From the NCBI GenBank assembly GCA_024709105.1, contig JANJXJ010000060.1:1-39913 (forward strand): a stretch of 39,913 nt of DNA, in the 5' to 3' direction. This document shows positions 22,077 to 31,499 of the stretch, piece by piece; position 1 is the first letter of the stretch, and every line of letters begins with the position of its first letter. The notes under the pieces are model-generated. The model was not told where the DNA came from and searched no databases. It was given only the letters and a program-made list of their open reading frames with translations. The position numbers were made by a program, and so were the translations under genes. This DNA is from Lentimicrobium sp. (lineage in GTDB: Bacteria > Bacteroidota > Bacteroidia > Bacteroidales > Lentimicrobiaceae).

Positions 22077-24232
22077 TGGTTTGTCATTTTAAAGATTAGA
22101 AGTCCTCCTTTTATTATGTCCTGAAATGTAATAAAAGGTTCATGAATTTGTTTGCCATTTAAAAAGCGGGTGTCATTAAAAATAGCCTGATCAGAAAAGT
22201 TTTCAGCCTGAATGGTAAAGGTTTTGTTATCTGAAAGATGAATTGTGGCTTTTTTCACTTGCGGACTACCCAGAACAAATTCCCCGTTTGCCGGATTTAC
22301 AGGATAAAAACCCAGTGAGGAAAGAATATACCAGGCACTCATCTGCCCGCAATCGTCATTGCCAATCATTCCATCGGGCGTATTGTTGTGAAATTCTTTA
22401 ATCACCTGATGAATGTACTTTTGCCCTGTTTTCGGTGTGTTGCTGAATGCATACAGATAAATGATATGATGGCTGGGTTCATTGCCATGTGCATATTGCC
22501 CTATCATGGCTTCCTGTCCCAGAAACTTATCCGGATTTATGGCTTCAGTAGTGAAAAAAGTATTCAGATGACTGGTAAAAACTGATTTCCCTCCCAATAA
22601 ATCTGTCATTCCATCAATATCGTAATGAGCCGGTGTCCAGAAATACTGCCAGGCATTGGCTTCGGTATAATCGCCCGGATTATTCAATGGCGAAGTCGCC
22701 TTTAGTGGATCAAAAGGTTGGCGCCAGTTTCCTGAGCTGTCTTTACCTCTGAATAGTTTTGTTTCACTGTCAAACAGGTTTTTGTAATAGGCTGCTCTTT
22801 TAGCAAAGGTAAAATATGTGGCTGTATCATTCATTTTTTTTGCCATCTGAGCAACACACCAGTCATCAAAACCACTTTCCAGAGTTCGGGAAACGGCTTC
22901 ATTATCAAGCTTGTCAAAAGGGTAGTATCCGTATTGATTGTAGAGCGTCCAATCCGAATTGATATGATTCCGGGTTGATGTTTCTACCACAGCCTGCAAT
23001 GCTTCCTGAGCATCAAAGCCATTAAAACCATTGTTGTAAGCAGATAATATCATGGGGATGGCATGATTACCTATCATACAATAGTTGTCCTGACCCCAGG
23101 CTGTCCATATGGGAAGAAACCCGGCAGCCTTATGATGTTCGAGCATAGAATTAATGATGGGACTTATTTTTTCGGGCACCAGAATTTGCAACAGCGGGAA
23201 TGCAGCCCGATACACATCCCAAATGGATAAGGTAGAATAATACTGCCTGTCTTTTGCCTGACGAACCAGATCATCAGCTCCCCTGTATTTCCCGTCAACA
23301 TCGGCTATGTTTGATGGCTGCAGAAGCAGGTGGTAGATCGAAGTATAGAATATTTCTTTCTCTTTGTTTCCGGCTTCAATATCAATTCTGTTCAGGTATT
23401 TGTCCCATTCATCCCTGGCATTTTTTCGTACCTGATCAAAATCCCAGTGGGGCAGTTCGGTTTCCAGATTCAATTTTGCACCATCCACTGAAACGGATGA
23501 CATCGCAATTTTAACTTTTAAAACTCTGTTTTCTGAAAGCTGAAAATCAAATAAATATCTGGGAGCTTTTTCATGTTCCTTTTTGCTGAGGAGTGTTGAT
23601 TGTATAAAGGGCTGGTCGAAAGTTACGGTGAAAAAGTATTTCCGGTTCACCCAGTTTCTGGTAGCACAATAACCCGAAATGGTTGTATTGTTTTCAATTT
23701 TTACATCACTTTCAACGACCAGGCCTGTTTGATTGTTTTCGTCAAAAACAAAACGCAGGCCATGCTGCAGATCCAACAGCACCTTTGCTTCAGAACCGGG
23801 AAAAGTATACCGGTGAAAAGCCACACGTTCAGAGCAGGTTAATTCTACCTGAACATCGTCCTTTTTAGTCAGCGTGTAATAACCAACCTCCCCTTTTTCT
23901 GTGTTTTTGCAGTAGGAGTTTTTAAGTCTCTCTTTTGCCGGATTGACCGGAAGGAGCAGCACATCGCCCATTTCATTAATTCCTGTTCCACTGAAGCGGG
24001 TTTGCGAAAAACCAAGTAAAAAAGTATCCTGGTATTGATAACCACTGGTATAATTCCAGCCAAAATCTTTGTTGTCGGGACCGGGTTGCACCATTCCAAA
24101 AGGCATGGAAGGACCGGGAAAAGTATGGCCGGTTCCATCGGTGCCAATAAAAACATTCACAAACTGAGAATGATCTTGTGCACATGCCAGGGCTGAAACC
24201 GCTATCCATAAAGCCAGAAGTGAAATTTTCAT
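22073..24232 (-). CDS. GH92 alpha-mannosidase family glycosidase, exported
   Basis: A GH92 protein of 719 residues from the ATG at 24232; this start gives a clean signal peptide (MKISLLALWIAVSALACAQ), whereas the upstream ATG at 24259 adds nine residues ahead of it. The N-terminal beta-sandwich has the family opening NVFIGTDGTGHTFPGPSMPF. The (alpha/alpha)6 barrel carries SIWDVYRAAFPLLQIL, YTEANAWQYFWTPAHYD with the likely catalytic acid Glu, HGNEPSHHIIYLYAF and GNDDCGQMSAWYILSSLGFY with the catalytic aspartates. GH92 enzymes are calcium-dependent exo-mannosidases on N-glycans or yeast mannan, by inversion. It is the first gene of the operon and overlaps the esterase start by 4 bases. The exact linkage cannot be read from sequence. 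Confidence 0.9.
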   Translation of the reverse strand: MKISLLALWIAVSALACAQDHSQFVNVFIGTDGTGHTFPGPSMPFGMVQPGPDNKDFGWNYTSGYQYQDTFLLGFSQTRFSGTGINEMGDVLLLPVNPAKERLKNSYCKNTEKGEVGYYTLTKKDDVQVELTCSERVAFHRYTFPGSEAKVLLDLQHGLRFVFDENNQTGLVVESDVKIENNTTISGYCATRNWVNRKYFFTVTFDQPFIQSTLLSKKEHEKAPRYLFDFQLSENRVLKVKIAMSSVSVDGAKLNLETELPHWDFDQVRKNARDEWDKYLNRIDIEAGNKEKEIFYTSIYHLLLQPSNIADVDGKYRGADDLVRQAKDRQYYSTLSIWDVYRAAFPLLQILVPEKISPIINSMLEHHKAAGFLPIWTAWGQDNYCMIGNHAIPMILSAYNNGFNGFDAQEALQAVVETSTRNHINSDWTLYNQYGYYPFDKLDNEAVSRTLESGFDDWCVAQMAKKMNDTATYFTFAKRAAYYKNLFDSETKLFRGKDSSGNWRQPFDPLKATSPLNNPGDYTEANAWQYFWTPAHYDIDGMTDLLGGKSVFTSHLNTFFTTEAINPDKFLGQEAMIGQYAHGNEPSHHIIYLYAFSNTPKTGQKYIHQVIKEFHNNTPDGMIGNDDCGQMSAWYILSSLGFYPVNPANGEFVLGSPQVKKATIHLSDNKTFTIQAENFSDQAIFNDTRFLNGKQIHEPFITFQDIIKGGLLIFKMTNQ

Positions 24233-24281
24233 TGAAAAGGTAATTAAATTACAATACAAAATTCATCGTTTACAAACAATA

Positions 24282-24289
24282 TAACTTTG
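24282..24289 (+). promoter_or_regulatory. -7 element of the AraC regulator gene
   Basis: TAACTTTG matches the TAnnTTTG consensus and predicts a start near 24296, a leader of about 60 bases. No good promoter for the divergent GH92 operon is seen in the same 124-bp gap, which suits an activator-dependent promoter. Confidence 0.45.
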
Positions 24290-24356
24290 CCGGAACTATC
24301 AGGAATTGATGTAATTTTACCATGAATTAATCATATTGCATACCTGAAATGGCAAA

Positions 24357-25211
24357 ATGAAAGCATATCTGGAACAAATTACAACAAAGTCTGACAGTTC
24401 TATTGCGGTCCTTAACCTCAACCTGAACTGTTTTGAAGGCCCGTATCATTATCATCCTGAATTGGAACTCACCTGGATCAGGAAAAGCTCAGGGACCCGG
24501 TATTTGGGTGGGAATGTTTCAGATTATGAAGCGGGAGATCTGGTTCTGGCTGGAGCTGATGTTCCGCATTGCTGGCGCAGCAAGGATGAATCGAAGCCTG
24601 AATCTGCGCAGGCGATTGTTATTCATTTCAGCCCGGCATTTGCAGGGGATTCATTTCTGGAACTTCCTGAACTGGCTAAAATCAAAAGGATGTTTGAAAA
24701 AGCAAAAGCCGGAATTTTAATTAAAGGGGGGAACAAGGAGAAAATTATCTCAAAAATGAAGCAATGTGTGTTTAAAAGTGGACTTGACAGGCTTTTAACA
24801 TTTATTGAAATACTCAGTCTTATATCCAACTCATCTGAAAATGAACTGATTGATCAACAATATACCGCAGTGGCAACCTCCCCCTTCGAAACAGAACGTT
24901 TTCAAAAGGTTTTTAGTTATCTGATTGAGAATTATCATCAGGAAATCAGCCTTAAAACGGTAGCCGGTATTGCCAATCTGACTCCGACTGCATTTTGCCG
25001 GTATTTCAAAAATGTAACCCGCAAAACCCTGATAGAAATTCTTACTGAATTCAGAATCAATCAAGCCTGTGAACTACTCAGGACAACGGAAAAATCAGTG
25101 AATGAAATTTGTTTTGAATGCGGGTTTGGAAATATCTCCTATTTCAATAAAGCATTCAAAGTATCCACTGCTTATACTCCCTCACAGTATCGCAACTTGT
25201 TTATTATGTAG
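24357..25211 (+). CDS. AraC-family regulator with N-terminal cupin domain
   Basis: A 284-residue AraC/XylS protein. The N-terminal part is a cupin: PYHYHPELELTWIRKSSGTR with the histidine cluster, then GDLVLAGADVPHCWRSKDES. The C-terminal ~100 residues hold two helix-turn-helix motifs (ISLKTVAGIANLTPTAFCRY and VNEICFECGFGNISYFNKAF) and end with the usual YTPSQYR. Cupin-AraC proteins of this type often respond to a sugar. The gene is divergent from the GH92-esterase-GH127 operon and shares its upstream gap, so it is the probable local activator. No hybrid two-component system or anti-sigma pair, the usual regulators of glycan loci in this phylum, is present. Confidence 0.88.
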   Translation: MKAYLEQITTKSDSSIAVLNLNLNCFEGPYHYHPELELTWIRKSSGTRYLGGNVSDYEAGDLVLAGADVPHCWRSKDESKPESAQAIVIHFSPAFAGDSFLELPELAKIKRMFEKAKAGILIKGGNKEKIISKMKQCVFKSGLDRLLTFIEILSLISNSSENELIDQQYTAVATSPFETERFQKVFSYLIENYHQEISLKTVAGIANLTPTAFCRYFKNVTRKTLIEILTEFRINQACELLRTTEKSVNEICFECGFGNISYFNKAFKVSTAYTPSQYRNLFIM

Positions 25212-25859
25212 AACTTAAGTAAGTGCAGAACTGTATTTTTCAGGCATTTACCCTGTGACCAGACACAAACCATGTCCTGCCTGACCACTTCACATTTATC
25301 TCATCCTAAAATAAAACAGGGGGAAGATTCTTTGGTCAAGAATAACAAATATCAACATCAAATACCCCGATATTTCATATCATAAAATCATAAGCGAAAC
25401 AAATACTGCTTTACCATGCAGGCCTTAGACGTCAACCAACAGGTATTGGCCTGGGGGAAAAAATGTATCACGTTTGGCAGGGGAGATTTATAGGAAATGT
25501 TAATTGGACTGAGCCCTGTTCAGTATACTAATCAAAGAAGTTTTCAGTCTTTAATTGCCACGTCTTCCAGCAATACAGGTGATTAGTCTTAAAGCAATTA
25601 AAATGTATTCAGTATAATCAACTCACAACAAGCAGGCTTAAATACAGAAACAGAATCGTACAAAATATCCACACATCATTATTTGCTCAGCTTGCTGAAA
25701 TATGCTTGCCATCCCGATCAATCCTTTCTTCAGAAACCAATACTCAATGAATCACCAATCATGCCATCAACTTAAAGTACTGATCAAAACAATCAAAAAA
25801 ATAACATTCCGTTTTTAAGGAAATAAAAAATCAAATCTTTACCATAATTTTGTATAAAG
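25212..25859. other. Gene-free stretch of about 650 bases, nothing recognised
   Basis: The interval is AT-rich and shows no ORF with coding character, tRNA, tandem repeat or clear hairpin. A promoter for the next gene starts at 25860. The lack of decayed coding signal argues against a recent pseudogene, but an older one cannot be excluded. Confidence 0.4.
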
Positions 25860-25890
25860 TTGCCCTCACAGTTTAAATCGGGTAAATTTG
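25860..25890 (+). promoter_or_regulatory. Promoter of the SEC-C protein (TTG-N20-TAAATTTG)
   Basis: TTG at 25860-25862 and TAAATTTG at 25883-25890 are 20 bases apart, a good match to the Bacteroidota -33/-7 pattern. The leader would be about 32 bases. A second -7-like TAATTTTG lies at 25845-25852 and may be an alternative start. Confidence 0.6.
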
Positions 25891-25928
25891 ACGGTTAAAA
25901 ATAGTTCTCCCTTTTCAAAGTCAAAACA

Positions 25929-27593
25929 ATGAGAGAAATCCTCAGAATTCAGTTCCCGTTTCATGGTTATGAAATAACTACTGATAAACACTTTCAGGAT
26001 CGCCTTTACGGAATTACCCCTGAATTGTCAGAATTACTTGAAGAGGTTGCAATTGACTGCCAAACGAGAAAAGAAAACCGTTTTGTCAAAAAACTGATTA
26101 CACTGATCAATGAATATCCTCATATTCCCATGTTTAAAAATTATCTTTCCGTGGTTTACAACAGGCGGGGAGAAAAGTCTAAAGTCCGGGAAGTTGAGGA
26201 ACAACTTTTCGAACTTCATCCCGATTATTTATTTAGCAAGTTGGCAAAAGCCAGTGAATATCTTGTGGCTCGCGAGTTTGATAAGATACCCGAGATATTA
26301 GGCAAAACTTTTGATTTAAAAGACCTGTATCCCGATAGAAAGGTTTTTCATTTTTCAGAATTAACCAATTTCCTGTTTTTTGTTATAAGATATTATGCCG
26401 CAACCGACAATTTGGCATCAGCTCAGCGAAACATGCAATTACTTGAAGAATTGGCTCCTGAAAATGATTTAACACTTGAAGCGAGGAAGTATATTTTTAT
26501 GCTCACAATAGACCGGGCAAAGAAAATAATGGAAGAAGAAAAAAGCCGGAGTATTATACCTGTTTCAAAATATTTTCCAGCAAAAACCGGCAAGAGAAAT
26601 CCTCCGGGTTTTAATCATCCCCAAATATCCGGTTTATATTTAACTGCCTTCGACATTCCACGGTCATTGCTTGAGGAAATTCTGAAACTTCCGCACAAAA
26701 CAGTAGTTGAGGACCTTATATCTGTTTTGCACGATGCTATTGACCGTTATCATTACTATAACAACGAAAGTAAGGAAACGGACGAAACAGAAACAGCATT
26801 TCCGCTTCATGCTGCATTGCTGCTGGCAGAATTGCGGGCAGAAGAAGCCTTGCCGGAAATTTTACATTTTTTGGAATTTAATGACGAATTTCAAGATTTT
26901 TGGTTTGGAGATATTGGCCTGGATTCATTATGGATGGTTATTTTCCAGTTGGGCAAAAATCAACTGGGCCTGCTTCAGGCGTTTTTATTGAAGCCAGGCA
27001 TTGATACTTTTAGCAAATCCTGTATTACCAATGCGCTTTGTCAAATGGTGTTGCATGATTCAGCCATTCGGCCAAAAGTTCTTGATCTTTATAAAGCCGT
27101 ATTTACAACTTTTGCCAATGCAAACCTTAATGACAATCTGATTGACAGCGATTTCCTTGGCTATGCAATAGATAGCGCTATATCATGCTCATTGTCTGAA
27201 CTTTTACCCGACATTAAAACACTCTATGACAAAAACTACGTTGCACTTAGCATTAATGGAACGTACAGCCAGGTTGAAATGAGTTTTAAAACACACCCTG
27301 AAAATCAGGGTAGGCAAGAGGTCATTTCAATGTTTGAGTTTTACGACAAGATTCTTGAAAACTGGGATTCAGTTTGGAATGACATAGATGAAGATGAGGA
27401 TGAGGATGAATTGCCGATGTATTTTGATAATGATTCTGAATGGGATGATACAGATGACTCTGAGCCGGGAAGCCATTTTCATAGTTTTATTCCTTCAACC
27501 ACACCGATGGTTTCTGAAAAAATCGGCCGAAACGAACCCTGCCCCTGCGGAAGCGGCAAAAAATATAAAAAGTGCTGTATGAAAGAGGACTAA
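25929..27593 (+). CDS. SEC-C motif protein with TPR-like and DUF1186-like regions
   Basis: A 554-residue cytoplasmic protein. Residues 1-200 form helical repeats of TPR type ([40 protein letters not shown]). The middle part (about 235-430: [40 protein letters not shown]) looks like DUF1186, which in other proteins also precedes a SEC-C motif. A strongly acidic stretch ([20 protein letters not shown]) follows, and then the C-terminal SEC-C zinc motif [16 protein letters not shown] (CxC then CC). SEC-C tails bind zinc and tether proteins such as SecA to the ribosome or to partners. The gene stands alone with its own promoter. Function is not known. Confidence 0.75.
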   Translation: MREILRIQFPFHGYEITTDKHFQDRLYGITPELSELLEEVAIDCQTRKENRFVKKLITLINEYPHIPMFKNYLSVVYNRRGEKSKVREVEEQLFELHPDYLFSKLAKASEYLVAREFDKIPEILGKTFDLKDLYPDRKVFHFSELTNFLFFVIRYYAATDNLASAQRNMQLLEELAPENDLTLEARKYIFMLTIDRAKKIMEEEKSRSIIPVSKYFPAKTGKRNPPGFNHPQISGLYLTAFDIPRSLLEEILKLPHKTVVEDLISVLHDAIDRYHYYNNESKETDETETAFPLHAALLLAELRAEEALPEILHFLEFNDEFQDFWFGDIGLDSLWMVIFQLGKNQLGLLQAFLLKPGIDTFSKSCITNALCQMVLHDSAIRPKVLDLYKAVFTTFANANLNDNLIDSDFLGYAIDSAISCSLSELLPDIKTLYDKNYVALSINGTYSQVEMSFKTHPENQGRQEVISMFEFYDKILENWDSVWNDIDEDEDEDELPMYFDNDSEWDDTDDSEPGSHFHSFIPSTTPMVSEKIGRNEPCPCGSGKKYKKCCMKED

Positions 27594-27691
27594 GTTTACG
27601 ATGAAGGAACTGCCTGAACATGCGTTCGGTAAGCTTCAGGAGCTCAAGATAAGTTATGCACTATTCCTAAATCCCAACCTTTGGCCCTCTC

Positions 27692-29806
27692 CTACCGGTT
27701 GTTGTTGTAGCCTATACTTACCTCAACAAACGACCTGGGAATCCACATGTTTTTCCAGTCCTTGCACCCTTGTACTTCCGATTTGCCAAAGTCAATATAA
27801 TCGAAAGACACTTCTCTGCCCGAGGGATAGAATTTAATCCGGTGTTTGATCTTAACAATACTCTTCTCAAATTCAGGGTCGGGGCGTAAATTATCGCAAT
27901 CCCAGCCGTCGCGGTGAAACTTTATTCCATAATCGCCGGCACCATTATAATCAACAGGGATATTGCGCAGTTCCACATCAATCCATTGTTCTCTCGATTT
28001 GGCGCCGCCTTGCTTAAACCAGGTAAAATGCATATGCGACTTCAGCCAACTGAGTCGTTGATTGCTGTATTCGCCTTCTACCCATCCGTCTTCGTGTTTG
28101 CTGTCAAAAAGTTTTCCTTTGAAACTGCCTCCTTTTGATATCTGGAAACCAGGGAAACTTCCGCCCGTTCCCGGACTTTCAATCAGCTTGTAATCACTTT
28201 TGCTGAATTGCTGATCGTCCATATCGTGACCGTTGGTATAATGCATATAGGCATAGATTTTGAAGTCGAGCTCATAATTTTCGGCTACTACAGGTTCGCG
28301 CTTCTTGGGTGCTGACTGCATTTTTTGTTGCTCAGACTTAACAGTAACGCCACCAAATTCAATCTCTGCATGAACCCATGCATTGTCAGCCGGAGAAATT
28401 TTTCCTGAAAACCTGCCATCGCGGGCTTCCAGCTTTCCGAGCTCATCGAGAGTTGCGGTTTTAATCACCACCAAACCATTGTATCTGATGGTTTTGGTGT
28501 ATTCCTTATCGGTTTTGTGAATGATCTCCCCGGTTATACTTCCATCTTCCGAAAGCGAGATGATTTTTACACTCAATTCAGGGATAAAAAGCCTGATGGC
28601 GTGTAAACCGGCTTCTTTAATGGCCGGAATCAGGGCTGTGGCCTGTGATTTAACGCAGGCTTCGTCAAGATAAGGATAGGTTTTAGAAACAGGGTATTTG
28701 CTGAAAAACCAGGTATCGGTACATAACAACACTTCGTTATGCCCTATTTTGCGCCGGTAGTAGTTGTTCTTGTAAGTTGCAGCGCTGAGTTTCGGAGAGT
28801 TGTACACATAATCGGGGTGAGTAAGTGGTTTTACCTCATTCCCTTTCCAGTCGGTGCCCGAAATGGTTTCGGTGGTGAAGAAATTTTCGTTGGTAAAAAG
28901 CGCCAGTTGGTGTGCTACATCTCTTATGGTAGCCGACTTTTCAAATTTCAGTGCCAAATCAGCATCAACTTTTCCCCGCTGAAATTCATCCAATCCGCCA
29001 TCGTTGCTCGTTTGGAATTCGGCCATCATTTCTTCGTATGTATCGGGATTTCCAAAGTACGACATCATTTTAAACGGAATGGAAGGATGGGCATCGTTGC
29101 GCACATGCGACGGGCAGCCGTTGTCGGCTATCATATGAAGTGTTTCTCCCAGCGAGCGCCAGGCTTTGGCCATCAGGGCTTTGCGCTTTTCAGCATCCTT
29201 TTCCTCAAGAGCCCCTTTCACGAATAATTTTCCGTTCTCCCAGGTGTAATTGTGCTCCAGCACTCCAAAATTTCCACTCTTACCGATAGCCCAGGATACC
29301 CCGTCGGTATTGGGGTTGGTGAACTTATTCTGAATCCAGTTAAGGAGTTTGCTGTTTACATCATCGGTAAGGTGTCTGCTGCCATCGGCCCGGGTAGGAT
29401 CGTAAAAATGCCGGAAACTGGCAGGCACTTCAGGTACATCGGCCGAATACCCGCCATGGGCAATCCAGTCGACGGGTGTTTTTTCTCCAACATCTTCAGT
29501 ATAAATGGTTTCACTGTACATCCAGTTGGCCAGATCTTCATGAAAACGGTCAACTTCTGAAGGATTGAACAAGCCGGGTTTGCTTATGTAGTTGCCTCTG
29601 AGCTTAACCTTATCGAGTTTAAACTCATACAGCTTGAATTTTTTCATCGAAAAGTTGCTTTTGTTGTTCTTTTCGAGAAATGCTTTTACAATGAATTTAT
29701 TAATGGTGGGGTGATTTTTCTGATTGCCATAACCTAAAAACAAAACCCAAACTGCCAGCAGGGCAATCAATAGAATCAGCGGGGTGTATATCTTCACTTT
29801 TTTCAT
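27692..29806 (-). CDS. Large exported protein with a zinc-dependent phospholipase C-like N-terminal domain
   Basis: A 704-residue protein with one N-terminal hydrophobic segment (IYTPLILLIALLAVWVLFLG), either a signal anchor or an uncleaved signal. Residues about 30-400 look like the all-helical zinc-dependent phospholipase C / S1-P1 nuclease fold: HPTINKFIVKAFLEK near the start and the metal-binding type motif LGETLHMIADNGCPSHVRND (H-x3-D, then P-S-H). Further His and Asp residues occur in GGYSADV and FHEDLANW. The second half is beta-rich (LSVKIISLSEDGSITGEIIH), followed by a tail with many Trp and His. Family identity is a fold-level guess. It is encoded 12 bp after a zinc-ribbon membrane protein and is certainly co-transcribed with it. 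Confidence 0.6.
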   Translation of the reverse strand: MKKVKIYTPLILLIALLAVWVLFLGYGNQKNHPTINKFIVKAFLEKNNKSNFSMKKFKLYEFKLDKVKLRGNYISKPGLFNPSEVDRFHEDLANWMYSETIYTEDVGEKTPVDWIAHGGYSADVPEVPASFRHFYDPTRADGSRHLTDDVNSKLLNWIQNKFTNPNTDGVSWAIGKSGNFGVLEHNYTWENGKLFVKGALEEKDAEKRKALMAKAWRSLGETLHMIADNGCPSHVRNDAHPSIPFKMMSYFGNPDTYEEMMAEFQTSNDGGLDEFQRGKVDADLALKFEKSATIRDVAHQLALFTNENFFTTETISGTDWKGNEVKPLTHPDYVYNSPKLSAATYKNNYYRRKIGHNEVLLCTDTWFFSKYPVSKTYPYLDEACVKSQATALIPAIKEAGLHAIRLFIPELSVKIISLSEDGSITGEIIHKTDKEYTKTIRYNGLVVIKTATLDELGKLEARDGRFSGKISPADNAWVHAEIEFGGVTVKSEQQKMQSAPKKREPVVAENYELDFKIYAYMHYTNGHDMDDQQFSKSDYKLIESPGTGGSFPGFQISKGGSFKGKLFDSKHEDGWVEGEYSNQRLSWLKSHMHFTWFKQGGAKSREQWIDVELRNIPVDYNGAGDYGIKFHRDGWDCDNLRPDPEFEKSIVKIKHRIKFYPSGREVSFDYIDFGKSEVQGCKDWKNMWIPRSFVEVSIGYNNNR

Positions 29807-29818
29807 AGCTCCTGATTG

Positions 29819-30604
29819 TTAAAATCTTACCAATTTCCATTGCCCGTCGTCACTCAGCGCGAATTCGGCTGTATAGGTTTTCCCCTCAGCATCAGAAAAT
29901 TCATACAGCGAGTAAATGGGAGTGGAAATCCTGAGTTTCCTGTTTTTGAAGGCTTTGGAATACTCACTCATGTAAGGTTTGATTTCTTTGAAGGCATCCC
30001 TGTATATTTCCTGACTGCGGGGTGTAAGCATTTGCTTGAGCAGGCTGGTATCAGCGCGCTCAAATGCTTCTTCCACAGTTGCAGCCGCTTGTTTCGGATC
30101 TCCTGTATCTGTGCGAACTTCGGGAGGGGCTACTTCAGCAATGCTATCATCAATGGAAACAATTCCGGGAATATCTGTATTGGTGAGCGTGTTGCCTTCA
30201 GAACCAGGGCCAACCGGCTCATCGCCCAGAAAATACAGGGCAGTGAGTCCGGAGATTCCAAGAATAAGAACAATCAACAGGGTTTTCCAGAAACATCCAC
30301 CTTTTTTCTTTTTCCTGGCTTTAGCAACATTCTGAGGCGCTGCCTGTGCATGCCGGGATGTATGAACCGCCCCTGCCAAATGCTGTGCAGGTGTCGTCTG
30401 CACTGCCGGTGTTGGTGGAGTTTGACTGGATACCACATTGGCGATGGAAGCGCCACAATGGGCGCAGAACTTTTCGTTACCGCTTACTGGTTTGTGGCAG
30501 AGCGGGCAAGTGCCGGCTCCGGGAGCACTCATCTGTGCACCGCACTTACTGCAGAATTTTGCACCTGCTTTGAGAGGGTTTCCACAATTGCTGCAAAATG
30601 ACAT
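29819..30604 (-). CDS. Double zinc-ribbon single-pass membrane protein
   Basis: A 261-residue protein. Two zinc ribbons open it: C4, C7, C18, C21 and C33, C36, C47, C50 (CSNCGNPLKAGAKFCSKCG, CPLCHKPVSGNEKFCAHCG). A Pro/Ala/Gln-rich linker (about 58-95), a basic patch KARKKKKGG and one membrane helix (FWKTLLIVLILGISGLTALY, about 105-126) follow. The extracytoplasmic C-terminal part (DPKQAAATVEEAFERADTSL ... AEFALSDDGQWKLVRF) looks like an NTF2-like domain of the DUF4878 sort. So a cytoplasmic zinc sensor or scaffold is joined to a periplasmic domain. It is the first gene of an operon with the PLC-like protein. A full-length antisense frame lies over it, which is a by-product of codon bias. Confidence 0.75.
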   Translation of the reverse strand: MSFCSNCGNPLKAGAKFCSKCGAQMSAPGAGTCPLCHKPVSGNEKFCAHCGASIANVVSSQTPPTPAVQTTPAQHLAGAVHTSRHAQAAPQNVAKARKKKKGGCFWKTLLIVLILGISGLTALYFLGDEPVGPGSEGNTLTNTDIPGIVSIDDSIAEVAPPEVRTDTGDPKQAAATVEEAFERADTSLLKQMLTPRSQEIYRDAFKEIKPYMSEYSKAFKNRKLRISTPIYSLYEFSDAEGKTYTAEFALSDDGQWKLVRF

Positions 30605-30790
30605 ATAAAAACTGTTATAAACTGACCTGAAAACTTAGGGGAAGCAAGTTATAATAATTATTTTGTTTTAGAGCTCAAGAATTAAATAAATGTAGATAAA
30701 ACCATGAATAACCCACGAAAAAAGATAATGCTGCAGCATTGCTGTAACATTTTAAGTCAGAAACATGCAGGTTTGTAATACAGCAATTTG

Positions 30791-30798
30791 TAATTTTG
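30791..30798 (+). promoter_or_regulatory. -7 element upstream of the GNAT gene
   Basis: TAATTTTG fits TAnnTTTG. It would give a start near 30805 and a leader of about 80 bases to the ATG at 30887. A TTTG lies 15 bases before it, a little too close for an ideal -33 box. The predicted start falls near an alternative GTG at 30815, which argues for the inner ATG. Confidence 0.35.
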
Positions 30799-30886
30799 AA
30801 ATTGTTTCTGCATTGTGCCAGACAATCCAAAAAGCCGGGCTTATTTCATAGCAGTACTTATAATTCCTTTAACCTCAAACACCTCC

Positions 30887-31402
30887 ATGAATATTGAAAT
30901 AAGTAAAATAATGCCTTCAGATGCCGGCAAACTGGCTGTGCTTAAACAACAGGTTTGGATTTCGACCTATGCAAACGAAGGAATAAATGAAGAGTTTTCA
31001 GGGTATGTCTTATCGGAATTTACCAGGGAAAAAGTTTTAAACTCGGTCTCAGATCGAGACAGATTAACACTGGGGGCATACTACAATCAAAATCTTACTG
31101 GCTGCGCTGAGATAATTTTATTACCTGAGCGTCCTCATCAGGCAGTAAAGCCTTGCCCTGAAATTGCAACTTTGTATGTACTGGAGCGATTCCAGGATCA
31201 AGGAATTGGGAAAATGCTGCTGACAGAATGTTTACATCGGCTGCAGGAACTTGGCTTTTTACAAACCTGGCTTACTGTATATTACAGGAATGAAAAGGCA
31301 ATCAGATTCTACGAAAAAATGAATTTCTTAAATGTAGGTGAAACCGATTTTGAACTGGGATCAAACAGATACAAAAATTACATAATGTTGAAAGACTTGT
31401 AA
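30887..31402 (+). CDS. GNAT acetyltransferase
   Basis: A 171-residue GNAT protein from the ATG at 30887, where the domain opens (MNIEISKIMPSDAGKLAVLK). A frame upstream to 30815 adds 24 residues without homology to the fold. The acetyl-CoA loop is ERFQDQGIGKMLLTECLHRL, followed by GFLQTWLTVYYRNEKAIRFY and FLNVGETDFELG, a typical end of a GNAT domain. It is cytoplasmic and its substrate is not predictable. It is followed after 97 bases by a small ferredoxin-like-fold protein. Confidence 0.8.
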   Translation: MNIEISKIMPSDAGKLAVLKQQVWISTYANEGINEEFSGYVLSEFTREKVLNSVSDRDRLTLGAYYNQNLTGCAEIILLPERPHQAVKPCPEIATLYVLERFQDQGIGKMLLTECLHRLQELGFLQTWLTVYYRNEKAIRFYEKMNFLNVGETDFELGSNRYKNYIMLKDL

Positions 31403-31499
31403 TCTTGAAAGTTTCGGACAATCCCTTCTGCACAAGCATTCTGATTATTTAAATTTGCAATCTGACCGGAATAACCCGGCTGATTCAAACCCAAATAAC

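Noticed and set aside
22073-24259. Longer GH92 start at 24259
   Set aside because: It adds MYCNLITFS in front of a complete signal peptide that starts at 24232.
29816-30601. 261-codon frame opposite the zinc-ribbon gene, same length
   Set aside because: The minus-strand protein has paired zinc ribbons, a membrane helix and a domain; the plus-strand reading has no family features and exists because stop codons are rare in that antisense frame.
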